64,000 nt of DNA, from assembly GCA_015061115.1 (NCBI GenBank), contig SUXE01000001.1, positions 310,001 to 374,000 on the forward strand, in the 5' to 3' direction. This document shows, piece after piece, positions 43,076 to 51,864 of this stretch. Numbering within the stretch: the first letter of the stretch is position 1; every line of letters begins with the position of its first letter. The stretch comes from Bacteroidales bacterium (lineage in GTDB: Bacteria > Bacteroidota > Bacteroidia > Bacteroidales > Paludibacteraceae). Under the pieces are notes generated by a model. It was not told where the DNA came from, searched no databases, and worked only from the letters and a program-made list of their open reading frames with translations. Made by a program: the position numbers and the translations under genes.

Positions 43076-43669
43076 ATGAGGACAATACTTCATGCTTTAG
43101 GTATAGATGATGAAGACAAGGATGAAAACTATTTTCGGTTGTTCTCATTCTTGTTCATTCAATTTGTGTTGGTCTCAATAAATCTTTTTGCTGGATTTGT
43201 GACAAATTCAATGTCATTAACAGCATGTGTCGGATATCATCTGACAAATTTATTTCTTATAGGTGATGATGTCGCAAAAAAGATTTTTCCGGATACAAGA
43301 GCGTCACGGATAGGCCGAATTATAGTAGTGATTTTTGATTCTATTATGGCTTTCGGTTTTTCTGCGATTGTCATTAATGAATTTTTTGTCAGACTTTATT
43401 CTCCAGTTTATTTTTCTGAACCATTTGTATGGACGATGCTTATCACATCTATGGTTTCTACAATTAAAAGTTTTATCTATGGTTTTTGTAGTCACAGGGT
43501 GTGGAAAGAGTCAATTGTGTCATTACTAGTCTTTGTGTCGATGATCCTGATGAAGATATTGGATTTTCAGGCGATAGATTCGTATGTCGGATTGGGAGTC
43601 TCTTTGTTTGTTGTTTTTTTGTCAATTAAAATGATTGTCAGAGTATGGAATCATCGGAAAAGTTTTTAA
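43076..43669 (+). CDS. Hypothetical integral membrane protein
   Basis: A 197-residue protein with about five membrane helices and an acidic N-terminal stretch (IDDEDKDENY). Its 3' end overlaps the Fur-family gene by 25 bases in another frame, so the two are expressed together. I do not recognise the family. It could be a transport-related protein under control of that regulator. Confidence 0.7.
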   Translation: MRTILHALGIDDEDKDENYFRLFSFLFIQFVLVSINLFAGFVTNSMSLTACVGYHLTNLFLIGDDVAKKIFPDTRASRIGRIIVVIFDSIMAFGFSAIVINEFFVRLYSPVYFSEPFVWTMLITSMVSTIKSFIYGFCSHRVWKESIVSLLVFVSMILMKILDFQAIDSYVGLGVSLFVVFLSIKMIVRVWNHRKSF

Positions 43670-44073
43670 GAGAATCGGGGATTCGCCCAACTTCGACCAG
43701 GGTGCTGATTTGGGAGAAAATCAATGAAGTTCCATTTGCATTTTCTCTTACTGACATAGAAAATTTGATTCCTGACATTGATCGTTCTACAATATTCCGC
43801 ACTTTGGTAGTCTTTGAGGAACATCATCTTCTTCATTCCATTGCTGATGGTAGTGGCGCGCTAAAATATTGTGTCGCAAAGTCAGAGGAAGAGCAGCATG
43901 TACATATCACATGTAATATATGTCATCATACTTATTGTTGCAAATCATTATTGGTGCCAAAGGTAGAGGTGCCTGAAGGATTTCAGGTGATAGAGACGAG
44001 TTATGTGATAAAGGGAATTTGTGGAGAATGCAGTAAAAAGATTTCTAAATATGGCTATGATGGACGTCAATAA
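43645..44073 (+). CDS. Fur-family metal-responsive repressor
   Basis: A 142-residue regulator of the Fur/PerR/Zur group. The winged-helix N-terminal half has IRPTSTRVLIWEKI and DRSTIFRTLVVFEEHHLL, the DNA-recognition helix; the dimerisation half has the structural zinc cysteines in CNIC and CGEC and a His-rich stretch (HVHITCNICHH). It senses a metal ion or peroxide and represses target genes. It overlaps the membrane-protein gene upstream and the TRIC gene downstream. Which metal it reads cannot be told from the sequence. Confidence 0.85.
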   Translation: MESSEKFLRESGIRPTSTRVLIWEKINEVPFAFSLTDIENLIPDIDRSTIFRTLVVFEEHHLLHSIADGSGALKYCVAKSEEEQHVHITCNICHHTYCCKSLLVPKVEVPEGFQVIETSYVIKGICGECSKKISKYGYDGRQ

Positions 44074-44683
44074 TATGATTGATATTATAGATGCAATAGG
44101 TGTATTTGCATTTGCGATCAGTGGAATCCGTATGGCGGCAAATAAAGGTTTTGATTTGTTTGGAGCATTTGTGGTTGGTTTTGCCACTGCAATTGGAGGA
44201 GGAACAATTCGAGATTTGTTATTAGGTGTCACACCGGTATGGATGACGAACTCTCTTTATGTTACGATGACAATTTTGGCTTTGCTGTTTGTGGTTGTAT
44301 TCCGCAAGAGACTCATTCATATGAATGTGACATTGTTTATTTTCGATACATTCGGTTTGGCTTTATATACAGTCGTTGGCATAGAGAAAACATTGGCCAT
44401 GGAATATGTTTATCCTTGGTGGGTGCCTATTACTATGGGAACACTTGGAGGTGCAGCCGGAGGCATAATCAGAGATGTCCTTCTAGCGGAAGTCCCATTG
44501 ATCTTTAAAAAAGAGATTTATGCAACAGCCTGTATATTTGGAGGTGTTATTTTCTTTATTTCTGATGCACTTGGTGCTAACCGTTTGGTTTCTGACTTTG
44601 TCTGTGCTGGTTTTGTCGTTGCGGCAAGAATCCTTGCTGTACGTTATGGAATATCGATTCCTAAAATAAAGAGTGAAGAATAA
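44051..44683 (+). CDS. TRIC/UPF0126-family membrane channel
   Basis: About 210 residues with seven membrane helices in two homologous halves. The hallmark G-R-D blocks are GFATAIGGGTIRDLLLG in the first half and GGAAGGIIRDVLL in the second. Members are trimeric cation channels (TRIC-like, YicG-like). Start candidates are 44021 (GTG), 44051 and 44060 (ATG); 44051 is taken because a purine-rich AAAAAG precedes it. It overlaps the Fur-family gene, so a metal-ion link is suggested by position. Confidence 0.85.
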   Translation: MAMMDVNNMIDIIDAIGVFAFAISGIRMAANKGFDLFGAFVVGFATAIGGGTIRDLLLGVTPVWMTNSLYVTMTILALLFVVVFRKRLIHMNVTLFIFDTFGLALYTVVGIEKTLAMEYVYPWWVPITMGTLGGAAGGIIRDVLLAEVPLIFKKEIYATACIFGGVIFFISDALGANRLVSDFVCAGFVVAARILAVRYGISIPKIKSEE

Positions 44684-44844
44684 ATTGCAGAATATGTCAA
44701 TTGTACATCTGTATTTATTACTTGTTACAGAGATGTTTTATAAAGAAAAATGATAAAAGATGCTGATAAATCATGTTGTATGACTTTTAGTTTAGATTAA
44801 TAAATAAAAAGTGATGGAATTTGTGATTTTTTTTAGGCAAATGC

Positions 44845-44874
44845 TTTGAATTCGGGAATAAATGTTTATCTTTG
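44845..44874 (+). promoter_or_regulatory. -33/-7 promoter
   Basis: TTTG (44845-44848) and TATCTTTG (44867-44874) are 18 bases apart, close to the ideal Bacteroidetes layout, 31 bases ahead of the ATG at 44905. Confidence 0.65.
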
Positions 44875-44904
44875 TAAAAAGAACGAAACTACAGAAGAAT
44901 TGTG

Positions 44905-45315
44905 ATGAAAAGACTTTTTACGTATCTAATAGTGTTATTCTCATTGTTCACTTTCTCAATAGAGATGGTGGGGCAGGAGATTAATTTCAGGGCGTATAAG
45001 AGTTCTGCGGGTGTTGGAGCGAAGAATGTTCCTGATGTTTATGCATGGGGACCTTGGGTAGGAAACAATATTTCAATTGTCATTAATATGACAAAAAATG
45101 TAGTTAACGTAGGTGATGCCACTTATGAAATCATGGAAAAACCTAAACATTGGGTTGTAAAGAAAGATTTCAAGTATTGCAGTTTTGAGTGTGCTACACC
45201 AAGTTTTGACAAAGCTAATATTAAACTTTATCAATACGATAGAGGAGAATATAGAATATATGTGAATGAGGAGAAAAAGGCTGTTAGATACGTTGTTAAG
45301 TATCTTGACAACTAA
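44905..45315 (+). CDS. Small secreted hypothetical protein
   Basis: A 136-residue protein with a signal peptide (MKRLFTYLIVLFSLFTFSIEMVGQ) and a ~110-residue beta-rich domain (NFRAYKSSAGVGAKN, PWVGNNISIVINM). No lipobox, so it is periplasmic or released. It has its own promoter and a strong terminator, so it is a single-gene unit. No family recognised. An in-frame GTG at 44902 is less likely as start. Confidence 0.75.
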   Translation: MKRLFTYLIVLFSLFTFSIEMVGQEINFRAYKSSAGVGAKNVPDVYAWGPWVGNNISIVINMTKNVVNVGDATYEIMEKPKHWVVKKDFKYCSFECATPSFDKANIKLYQYDRGEYRIYVNEEKKAVRYVVKYLDN

Positions 45316-45369
45316 TCGTTCACATTTTGGAATAGAAACATAAATTTTTCGCATTAATTATTTTTTTCC

Positions 45370-45408
45370 AAGGCGTTGAGTATGTGATATATTCGACGTC
45401 TTTTTTTT
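45370..45408 (+). terminator. Strong rho-independent terminator
   Basis: AAGGCGTTGA (45370-45379) pairs with TCGACGTCTT (45393-45402) over ten positions, two of them G-U, and eight T follow. Confidence 0.75.
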
Positions 45409-45483
45409 GTATTCAATTTGCTGTCTTTTGCCTGGTTGGATTGTTATCCAATTATTTAATGAAACAGATTTTTAAGAATTAAT

Positions 45484-45579
45484 ATGAAGAAGGTTTTTGC
45501 GGTGATGTCTTTGTGCTGTATCTCTATATTGTTGTTTTCATGCCGTTTTCCCATTATGGATAAGGGTATTATATTTTAA
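45484..45579 (+). pseudogene. Lipoprotein signal-sequence stub
   Basis: Thirty-one codons: MKKVFAVMSLCCISILLFS followed by Cys20 in a good lipobox, then only eleven more residues before TAA. This looks like the surviving start of a truncated lipoprotein gene, though a genuine micro-lipoprotein cannot be excluded. The region after it has no continuing frame. Confidence 0.5.
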
Positions 45580-45901
45580 TCTTGGCCTGTTATTAAGTAA
45601 CACAGGATATGTCATTTGTTTGGTTTGATAGCTAATGATAACAACGTTAGATCTTTGCATTCTTGTGTGACGATGTTTATGATAATTTCCCTTAATTGAC
45701 TATATATGTTATGGTCTTGTATGTGGTTATATTTGTTATTGCTCATTTTCATTAGCCAAATGAATCTCGACATTTAGATTTGATTCCATACTTGTTTGTC
45801 ATGGGAAGGGTAGTGTTGCACCATAATTTAGAATTATTTTTTATAATCCAAAGCTGCGAATGAGTTTGTCTGGTTGGTATGTAGAACATCAATTTTTCTT
45901 C

Positions 45902-45942
45902 AAAAAAAACAGTTTAGATGCAGGATCACGCATCTAAACTGT
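45902..45942 (-). terminator. Minus-strand rho-independent terminator
   Basis: ACAGTTTAGATGC (45909-45921) and GCATCTAAACTGT (45930-45942) form a perfect 13-bp stem with an 8-base loop. Eight T follow on the minus strand. The nearest minus-strand gene starts 800 bases to the right, so its transcript is unaccounted for. Confidence 0.75.
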
Positions 45943-46697
45943 CTATTATTAAAGGAAATAAATATTTTATTTCTATTTCGCATTAGCGCTTGTGTTTATT
46001 TCGCATCGGATTTTCCGCATCCATGTCTATTCACATTTCGCTATTCTATTTCGCAAATTATTTCGTTCCAAGGCGTTGGGCAGGTCTTACAATGATATCG
46101 AATCATCTGCCTGATTATGCTCCTTATTTCAAAGAAGCCACAGGTAATTTCTGAACTCAGGAATTTAACCTGTATTTATTTTTCCCACTAATCATAAAAT
46201 CTAGTTGCTGTTACAACTATAAATTAGCGTTTGTTTTTTCTCACTTGTAAAGTTTAAGAAAACGACACCGTATGAAAAAGGGCTAACATGAAGACTGACC
46301 GATGCCGTTTTCTTTACATCTACAAAAATATTTTGAATGGATGTATTCTACAAATGGATTTTATAAATCCGTAAAATGGATTAGAATTACCGTAAAATGA
46401 TATTGTTAAATGTATCATTTCGATGTAATTTTTACGTATTTGTAAAATGTTAAGTGGACCTAAAATCAATATATTTTGTTGATTTTTAGTCTATCGTGTA
46501 TTGGGTTTTATAAGTTGTCATGATTTTTCAATTTTTAGGTTACGTTTTTAGTATAGACTTCTATTTCTGGTTTTTTAAATATAATTTTTGTTTTTCTGGC
46601 TAGTAAAAAAACTTGTGTTATGGAGTAAACAATATAAGGTTTTTCAGATTGTTGTAGTGTGGTTTTGAAAGAGGTCATCCTCTTGTCAGATTAAAGA
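45943..46697. other. Gene-poor, repeat-containing stretch
   Basis: No credible gene in about 750 bases. TATTTCGCA-like words recur four times between 45972 and 46048. A CCAAGGCGTTG word near 46070 repeats the arm of the terminator at 45370. An inverted pair AAGAAAACG (46256-46264) / CGTTTTCTT (46306-46314) forms a long-range hairpin. GTAAAATG occurs three times in 46370-46450. It looks like a decayed region or holds untranslated RNA. Confidence 0.45.
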
Positions 46698-46721
46698 TGG
46701 CATATCGATTTTGATATGCGT
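46698..46721 (-). terminator. Weak terminator of the FISUMP gene
   Basis: GCATATC and GATATGC pair around GATTTT at 46700-46719; on the minus strand CATCTTTAAT follows, a poor T-run. Confidence 0.4.
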
Positions 46722-46736
46722 TCTTTTATGGCAGAT

Positions 46737-47381
46737 TTATTTTGTTGTGATGGCACGTATGCATCTGCCTCCATCACGATAGTATGATTTTGTATTATAC
46801 TCATTTGATGAAAAGCCAAAACCAATTGCATTCTGGTGTGAGTCGGATTCAATTTCTGAAGTCCAATAGAATCCTTGGTTTGCGTAGTTTAGGTTTCTTC
46901 CCTCTGACATATATCCTGTTGTTGGCAAGAATATGGAATTCCCATTTTTTGCGACAACCTTGTATCCAGACGGTTTCTCTTGCCATATCCATGTGCAATT
47001 GGTCATCAACTCTTCGTATTGACGTTTGGTCGGAATTTGCCAACCGATACCCATATTATATGTCGCTGCATCATAATCTGCCGTTAGTTTTGAGTTTTTG
47101 ATGATTTCATGTTTGGTTAAATCAGAAACAGATAGATTGCAAGTCTCACATTCGGCTTCTGTATAGTTGCTTTCTGAGATCTCCCCCCATGCAAAATATG
47201 AGCCGGCAGACTCAGCTGCTTTGGCTCCGATATTACGAGTCGCCCATTTAGTTCCGCTTGGCAACCCTAGATCAACATATTCGAATCCGTTGACGGTGTT
47301 TTCATCGTCGACTCCATTACAAGAAATGAAAGCAAACATTGCGAGCATTAAGGCCGTTAATGTGAATAAAAATCTTTTCAT
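46737..47381 (-). CDS. FISUMP-domain lipoprotein
   Basis: A 214-residue lipoprotein with signal MKRFLFTLTALMLAMFAFIS and Cys21 in ISC. The rest is a Fibrobacter-succinogenes-major-paralogous (FISUMP) domain: EYVDLGLPSGTKWATRN, GSYFAWGE, GIGWQIPTKRQYEEL, FLPTTGY and the final GGRCIRAI. Such domains are abundant surface proteins in Bacteroidales and are probably ligand-binding. It is not part of an operon. I see no adenine-type variability pattern in its 3' end, unlike the kinase gene at 19394. Confidence 0.85.
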   Translation of the reverse strand: MKRFLFTLTALMLAMFAFISCNGVDDENTVNGFEYVDLGLPSGTKWATRNIGAKAAESAGSYFAWGEISESNYTEAECETCNLSVSDLTKHEIIKNSKLTADYDAATYNMGIGWQIPTKRQYEELMTNCTWIWQEKPSGYKVVAKNGNSIFLPTTGYMSEGRNLNYANQGFYWTSEIESDSHQNAIGFGFSSNEYNTKSYYRDGGRCIRAITTK

Positions 47382-47556
47382 TTTGGTTGTTTGGTACTTA
47401 ATTTATTCGGGAACTCAAATTTTTCTTTCGGGATCCTTATTTACAAAGATATTTGTTTTGTGCCAAATTAGTATATGACTTTTTGTTAAAAAGTATTAAA
47501 ACTTCTTTTTGTAGTCAGAAAGTGTCTAAAAAGTCCGTTATGACATGTTTTTTTGC

Positions 47557-47564
47557 TAAATTTG
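47557..47564 (+). promoter_or_regulatory. -7 box of the NdpA-like gene
   Basis: TAAATTTG matches the consensus, 58 bases ahead of the ATG at 47622. Confidence 0.45.
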
Positions 47565-47621
47565 CATTTAATGTGCTAATTCATGCTGTTAGTTCATTGG
47601 CTTGTATTAATAAAAATTAGT

Positions 47622-48686
47622 ATGCTTTTTGACGTTATCAACTCAAGTATTTCAGATATGGTGATTCACCACATTGGATCACACTCTGATAATTCTGAAA
47701 ATGTTTATTCGCAGCGTCCGATGTCGTTTTCTGAGGACGACAGTGAGTTGCCGCATCTGTTGAAACAGTTTTTTTTCGACTCATTCAGAGAGCCGAGCCT
47801 TTATAATTTTGAGGACATGAACGACAGTGTTGCCAAAATGGTGGCGTCTGTGTTTGATAACCCTTCATCATTTTATGAAAACTCGCGTCTGTTTGCAGCG
47901 TCGTTATACGAGAACAGCAACCATCCTAACATCAAGAGTGGAGAGTTGTATGTCGCGATGTTCCGTGACGTGCGAATTTTCGATCAGGAGGTAAGGTGTC
48001 TTGGATTGTTCAAGAGTGAACATAAGGATACTTTCTTGAAGATTTATAATCAAGAAGATGGACTAGCTCTTGGCTACGATGAAGGTTTGGATTTGAAGAA
48101 GTTGGACAAAGGTTGTCTGATTTTTGATATTGAAAGAGATAAAGGTTTTGTTGTTGCGTTGCTCGACAAGGCTGCTGGAAAGAGTGAGGCCACATTCTGG
48201 AAAAATGATTTTCTTGGATTGGTGACTCGTATTGACAACAATTTCCAGACAAAGGAGTATATGGATTTGTGCAAGTCGTTCGTTACAGATATATTCCGTC
48301 CATCAAGAGAGGAGGAGCCTGAAAATGGAATTGAGCGTGCCGACCAGATTGATATGCTCAACCGTCAGGTGGATTTCTTTAAGGGTACAGATATATTTGA
48401 TATTGACAGATTTAAGGAGCAGGTGCTTGGAAACAATGAATCCATCTGCGATGTGTTTGATGAGCACATAGCTCACTTTGAGGAGGCTAACGATGTCGAG
48501 CTGCCAAAGACATTTGCCATCAGCAAAGAGGTGGTGAAGAAGGGTGCTCCTAAGTTCAAGAGTGTGCTTAAACTTGATAAGAATTTCCACGTCTACATAC
48601 ATGGAAACCGCGATCTGATTGAGCGTTCTTTCGACAAAGAAAAACGAATGCATTATTACAAGATTTATTTTGAAAACGAGGAGTAA
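47622..48686 (+). CDS. NdpA-like nucleoid-associated protein
   Basis: A 354-residue soluble protein starting MLFDVINSSISDMVIHHIGS. The layout, with acidic early part, FAASLYENSNHPNIKSGELYVAMFRD, and the C-terminal DKNFHVYIHGNRDLIE block, matches the NdpA/YejK nucleoid-associated family (COG3081). Members bind the nucleoid; their precise role is unclear. The ATG at 47622 is preferred over upstream in-frame codons because it lies after the promoter box and matches the family start. It stands at the head of a plus-strand run but may be a single unit. Confidence 0.8.
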   Translation: MLFDVINSSISDMVIHHIGSHSDNSENVYSQRPMSFSEDDSELPHLLKQFFFDSFREPSLYNFEDMNDSVAKMVASVFDNPSSFYENSRLFAASLYENSNHPNIKSGELYVAMFRDVRIFDQEVRCLGLFKSEHKDTFLKIYNQEDGLALGYDEGLDLKKLDKGCLIFDIERDKGFVVALLDKAAGKSEATFWKNDFLGLVTRIDNNFQTKEYMDLCKSFVTDIFRPSREEEPENGIERADQIDMLNRQVDFFKGTDIFDIDRFKEQVLGNNESICDVFDEHIAHFEEANDVELPKTFAISKEVVKKGAPKFKSVLKLDKNFHVYIHGNRDLIERSFDKEKRMHYYKIYFENEE

Positions 48687-48716
48687 TTGAAATTTAAAAT
48701 GTAATTTTGCGATATT

Positions 48717-49325
48717 ATGCAGGAAGTGATGATAAATAAGACGGTGCTTGCTATGCGTTTGGGATTGATTTTGGCATTCTCTTACGTAATGCGAGATTTG
48801 TTGTCTTTTAATGCTGGCGACGGGATTCTTTCCATCGTCAGTATGTTTGTGTCCATCTTTTTCTTAGTCTTTCCATTTGTCTTCCTGTTCCGTATGACTG
48901 TCAACTTTTGCTGTCGTTACAACGACTGTAAGTATCAGTTTTCAACTCCGTTTTCGATTGCGGTCAAGGGATTTGCCTTCGCTGGCATTATCTATTCTCT
49001 ATGTTTTTATCTGTATATGAAAAACTTTGCTCCCAATCTGATGAGTGATGTGGTGAATTCTTATGAGAAAGTTTTGGAAGGGCAGGGATATGACAACTTG
49101 ATAGCTCAATGGAAGGAAGTGTCTGCATCCGCAACACCGAAATCAATGATCCCGTCCATATATATTGGATTCTTTTTTATGGGACTTTTTGTGAGTCTGA
49201 TTTCTGTGGGCGCGGCACGTTTCGCAAGTATGGAGAAACCGGTTGATGATAATTTCACGTCTTCTGGCAGAAATGATTCGCAGTATGACAAAAATGAATC
49301 TAAGGATAATAGTAAAGATAATTAA
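48717..49325 (+). CDS. DUF4199 membrane protein
   Basis: A 202-residue protein with four membrane helices (near residues 12-30, 38-62, 80-98 and 145-165) and a charged C-terminal tail (SQYDKNESKDNSKDN). Helix placement and the SPFSIAVKGFAFAG-like block (FSTPFSIAVKGF) fit DUF4199, a Bacteroidetes family regularly found just before a GT2 glycosyltransferase, as here (14-base gap). It probably supports that enzyme in the inner membrane. Confidence 0.8.
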   Translation: MQEVMINKTVLAMRLGLILAFSYVMRDLLSFNAGDGILSIVSMFVSIFFLVFPFVFLFRMTVNFCCRYNDCKYQFSTPFSIAVKGFAFAGIIYSLCFYLYMKNFAPNLMSDVVNSYEKVLEGQGYDNLIAQWKEVSASATPKSMIPSIYIGFFFMGLFVSLISVGAARFASMEKPVDDNFTSSGRNDSQYDKNESKDNSKDN

Positions 49326-49339
49326 TAAACAATAAGATA

Positions 49340-50290
49340 ATGGATATTTCTGTAGTCGTACCATTGTACAATGAAGAGGAATCGCTAGGCGAGTTGTACG
49401 CATGGATCAAGCGCGTAATGACAGAGCATAATTATAGTTATGAGGTGATCTTCTGCAACGACGGAAGTACAGACAAGTCGTGGCAGATCATTGAGGAATT
49501 GGCAGCGTCCGACAGCAATGTGCATGGAATAAAATTCCGTCGCAACCATGGAAAGAGCGCCGCTTTGTATTGTGGATTCGAGAAGGCTAAGGGCGACGTG
49601 GTGATTACCATGGACGCTGATTTGCAGGACTCTCCTGATGAGATCCCTGAGTTATACAAGATGATAAAGGAAGACGGTTATGATCTAGTGTCAGGTTGGA
49701 AGAAGAAACGTTATGATTCAAAATTGGCGAAGAACATTCCGTCGAAGCTATTTAATGCTACTACACGAATGATCTCAGGAATCAAACTTCATGATTTCAA
49801 TTGTGGATTGAAGGCGTACAACTGTCATGTAATCAAGAGTATAGAAGTGTACGGAGAGATGCACCGCTACATTCCGTATTTGGCTAAAAACGCAGGATTC
49901 AAGAAGATAGGCGAGAAGGTTGTTCAGCATCAGGCAAGAAAGTATGGCGAGACAAAATTCGGATTAAACCGATTCTTCAACGGATATCTTGATCTGCTTT
50001 CGTTGTGGTTTATCTCGACATTCGGTGGCAAACCGATGCATTTCTTTGGATTTGTAGGAAGTATCTTGTTCTTGCTTGGTTTTATTTCCGCTGCCTATGT
50101 TGGAATTTCCAAACTTATCCATATGGCTAACGGACAGTTGGATCCGCTTGTGACAAGCAGCCCATATTTCTACATCGCATTGACGATGATGATTCTTGGT
50201 ACACAGCTGTTCATGACAGGATTCCTAGGAGAGTTGATTTCACGCAACTCAAGTGAAAGAAATAACTATAAGATTGAAAAAGTAATTTAA
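49340..50290 (+). CDS. GT2 family glycosyltransferase, DPM1/GtrB-like
   Basis: A 316-residue polyprenyl-phosphate-type glycosyltransferase. The GT-A domain starts MDISVVVPLYNEEESLG, has CNDGSTD and VITMDADLQDSPDEIP (the DAD/DxD metal site), and is followed by two membrane helices near residues 230-300. It would transfer a sugar to polyprenyl phosphate at the inner face of the inner membrane for cell-envelope glycan building. It forms a tight block with DUF4199 upstream and the DUF7935-like gene 6 bases downstream. Confidence 0.9.
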   Translation: MDISVVVPLYNEEESLGELYAWIKRVMTEHNYSYEVIFCNDGSTDKSWQIIEELAASDSNVHGIKFRRNHGKSAALYCGFEKAKGDVVITMDADLQDSPDEIPELYKMIKEDGYDLVSGWKKKRYDSKLAKNIPSKLFNATTRMISGIKLHDFNCGLKAYNCHVIKSIEVYGEMHRYIPYLAKNAGFKKIGEKVVQHQARKYGETKFGLNRFFNGYLDLLSLWFISTFGGKPMHFFGFVGSILFLLGFISAAYVGISKLIHMANGQLDPLVTSSPYFYIALTMMILGTQLFMTGFLGELISRNSSERNNYKIEKVI

Positions 50291-50296
50291 TAGAAT

Positions 50297-50818
50297 ATGG
50301 ACGTTATTCTTGACATATTGAAATTTTCAGTAAGTGGAATTTTGGTGTTCCTTGCCACTTTCTTTGTATTGAAGAATTTGCTCGACAACAGAGAGAAGGA
50401 GAGAAGACATCAGATGAGAATTGAGACTGGTAAAATCCTCACTCCGATCAAACTTACAGCTTATGAGCGTTTGGTGTTGTTCTTGGAGCGTATCAAGCCT
50501 GAGAGCATGGTCGTCAGAATTCAATATCCTACTATGAAAGCAGGAGATCTTCACCTTATGTATATCCAGCAGGTGCGTGAAGAGTTTGAACATAACGTCT
50601 CTCAGCAGATTTATGTGTCTGAAGACCTTTGGCGTTTTGTCATCGCTGCGAAGGAGAGTCTTTTGCAATTTATCAATACGTGTTCGGAGTCTGTTCCGAA
50701 GGATGTCCCTGCAGTTGAGTTGTCGAAGATACTGATTGAGAAATACAACGAGACAGAGAATCCGCCAATTGATATCGCATTGGTTGTTTTGAAGAACGAA
50801 ATCAAAACTTTGGCATGA
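50297..50818 (+). CDS. Conserved membrane-anchored protein (DUF7935-like)
   Basis: A 173-residue protein with one N-terminal membrane helix (VSGILVFLATFFVLKNL) and a soluble helical domain facing the cytoplasm (LTAYERLVLFLERIKPESM, ESLLQFINTCSES). It matches a conserved Bacteroidetes family that I recall as DUF7935; function unknown. It overlaps the nitroreductase start by 4 bases. Confidence 0.65.
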   Translation: MDVILDILKFSVSGILVFLATFFVLKNLLDNREKERRHQMRIETGKILTPIKLTAYERLVLFLERIKPESMVVRIQYPTMKAGDLHLMYIQQVREEFEHNVSQQIYVSEDLWRFVIAAKESLLQFINTCSESVPKDVPAVELSKILIEKYNETENPPIDIALVVLKNEIKTLA

Positions 50819-51336
50819 TGAAACTTCTAGATTTGGTCAGCAAACGAGTGTCTGTACGCTCTTTCGATACAGCCAGAGCGGTGGAGAAGGATGTGCTTGA
50901 CGAGGTGTTTGAAATCGCACGTTTGGCACCGTCGGCATGCAACAAGCAGCCATGGAGATTGGTCGTTGTTAAAAGTAAGAGTAAGTTGACGGAATTGTCT
51001 GCGGCTTACGATAGAGATTGGTTCAAGACGGCTCCTGTTGTGTTGGCTGTCGTTGTCGACCATACAGAGTCGTGGCACAGAGCCGATGGTAAGGATCATG
51101 CTGATGTGGACGCTTCGATTTTTGTGGAGCATCTATGTTTGGCTGCCGCAGAGAAGGACCTTGGCACATGCTGGGTTTGTAATTTCAATCCTGAGGTGGC
51201 GAACAGAGTGCTTGGCATAGATGGAGTGGAGAAGGAACTGGTCGCTTTGGTGCCTATTGGTTATCCATCCGACAATTCCGTCTTCTCAAAAGCTAAGATA
51301 AGAAAAGATTTGTCTGAAATCGTCAGTGAGATTTAA
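50815..51336 (+). CDS. Nitroreductase-family protein
   Basis: A 173-residue FMN-dependent oxidoreductase. The FMN-binding elements are visible: KRVSVRSFDTARAV at the start, APSACNKQPWRLVVV, and LGTCWVCNF followed by ALVPIGYP. It would reduce quinones, nitro compounds or similar acceptors with NAD(P)H. Two adjacent ATGs (50815 and 50818) are possible starts; the first overlaps the upstream stop. Confidence 0.85.
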   Translation: MMKLLDLVSKRVSVRSFDTARAVEKDVLDEVFEIARLAPSACNKQPWRLVVVKSKSKLTELSAAYDRDWFKTAPVVLAVVVDHTESWHRADGKDHADVDASIFVEHLCLAAAEKDLGTCWVCNFNPEVANRVLGIDGVEKELVALVPIGYPSDNSVFSKAKIRKDLSEIVSEI

Positions 51337-51360
51337 GGACATTTAATTTAGAAACAGTCT

Positions 51361-51864
51361 ATGATGCGCAAAACGTATGATATGGTAAGCAGACGAGTGG
51401 TGGGAGCATTGGCATCCATCGCTTTGTTGTTGTCTCTTACTATGTGTGAGACGGATTTTTGCAATGAGAATATGTATGTTGTCGGCACATTGAGAGCCTT
51501 CCATAAACAGTCGAAGTCACAGATAGATGTCATTTTGGCAACAATGGACGCTAATGGTGACACGATAATGTATGTGGACAGGACGAGTGGGGCGTATGCC
51601 AATTTCTCATTGAATCCAGAATCCGATACTTCACGATTCTATATTTTGACTCCTGATTCGACCGAAATTGGTAAAATCACTATTGTTCATACTAACAGAA
51701 GCGAATTTGTTAATGCAGAATGTGGAGTACGCACGTTGAGCACAATAGATACAGTTTTGATAGAGGACGCTGCGAAAGGTGATTCCGTGGCTATATTAAT
51801 GAAAGATGTTGATGAAAACTACGACAATGGGAATATCGAGATTTTTTTGGCTGGTTTTGAGTAG
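51361..51864 (+). CDS. DUF6452-like lipoprotein-type protein
   Basis: A 167-residue exported protein: hydrophobic start (ALASIALLLSLTMC) with a plausible lipobox Cys, then a beta-rich domain (NENMYVVGTLRAF, GAYANFSLNPESDTSRFYI). It resembles the DUF6452 family that in Bacteroidales lies beside DUF6048 genes. The next gene overlaps its 3' end by 53 bases in another frame, which confirms coupling. Confidence 0.65.
   Translation: MMRKTYDMVSRRVVGALASIALLLSLTMCETDFCNENMYVVGTLRAFHKQSKSQIDVILATMDANGDTIMYVDRTSGAYANFSLNPESDTSRFYILTPDSTEIGKITIVHTNRSEFVNAECGVRTLSTIDTVLIEDAAKGDSVAILMKDVDENYDNGNIEIFLAGFE

Noticed and set aside
46370-46450. GTAAAATG words as an origin or iteron array
   Set aside because: Three short copies in AT-rich DNA are expected by chance, and no replication gene is near.
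46737-47381. FISUMP lipoprotein as a second DGR target
   Set aside because: Its 3' end shows no GC shift and no run of A-derived codons.
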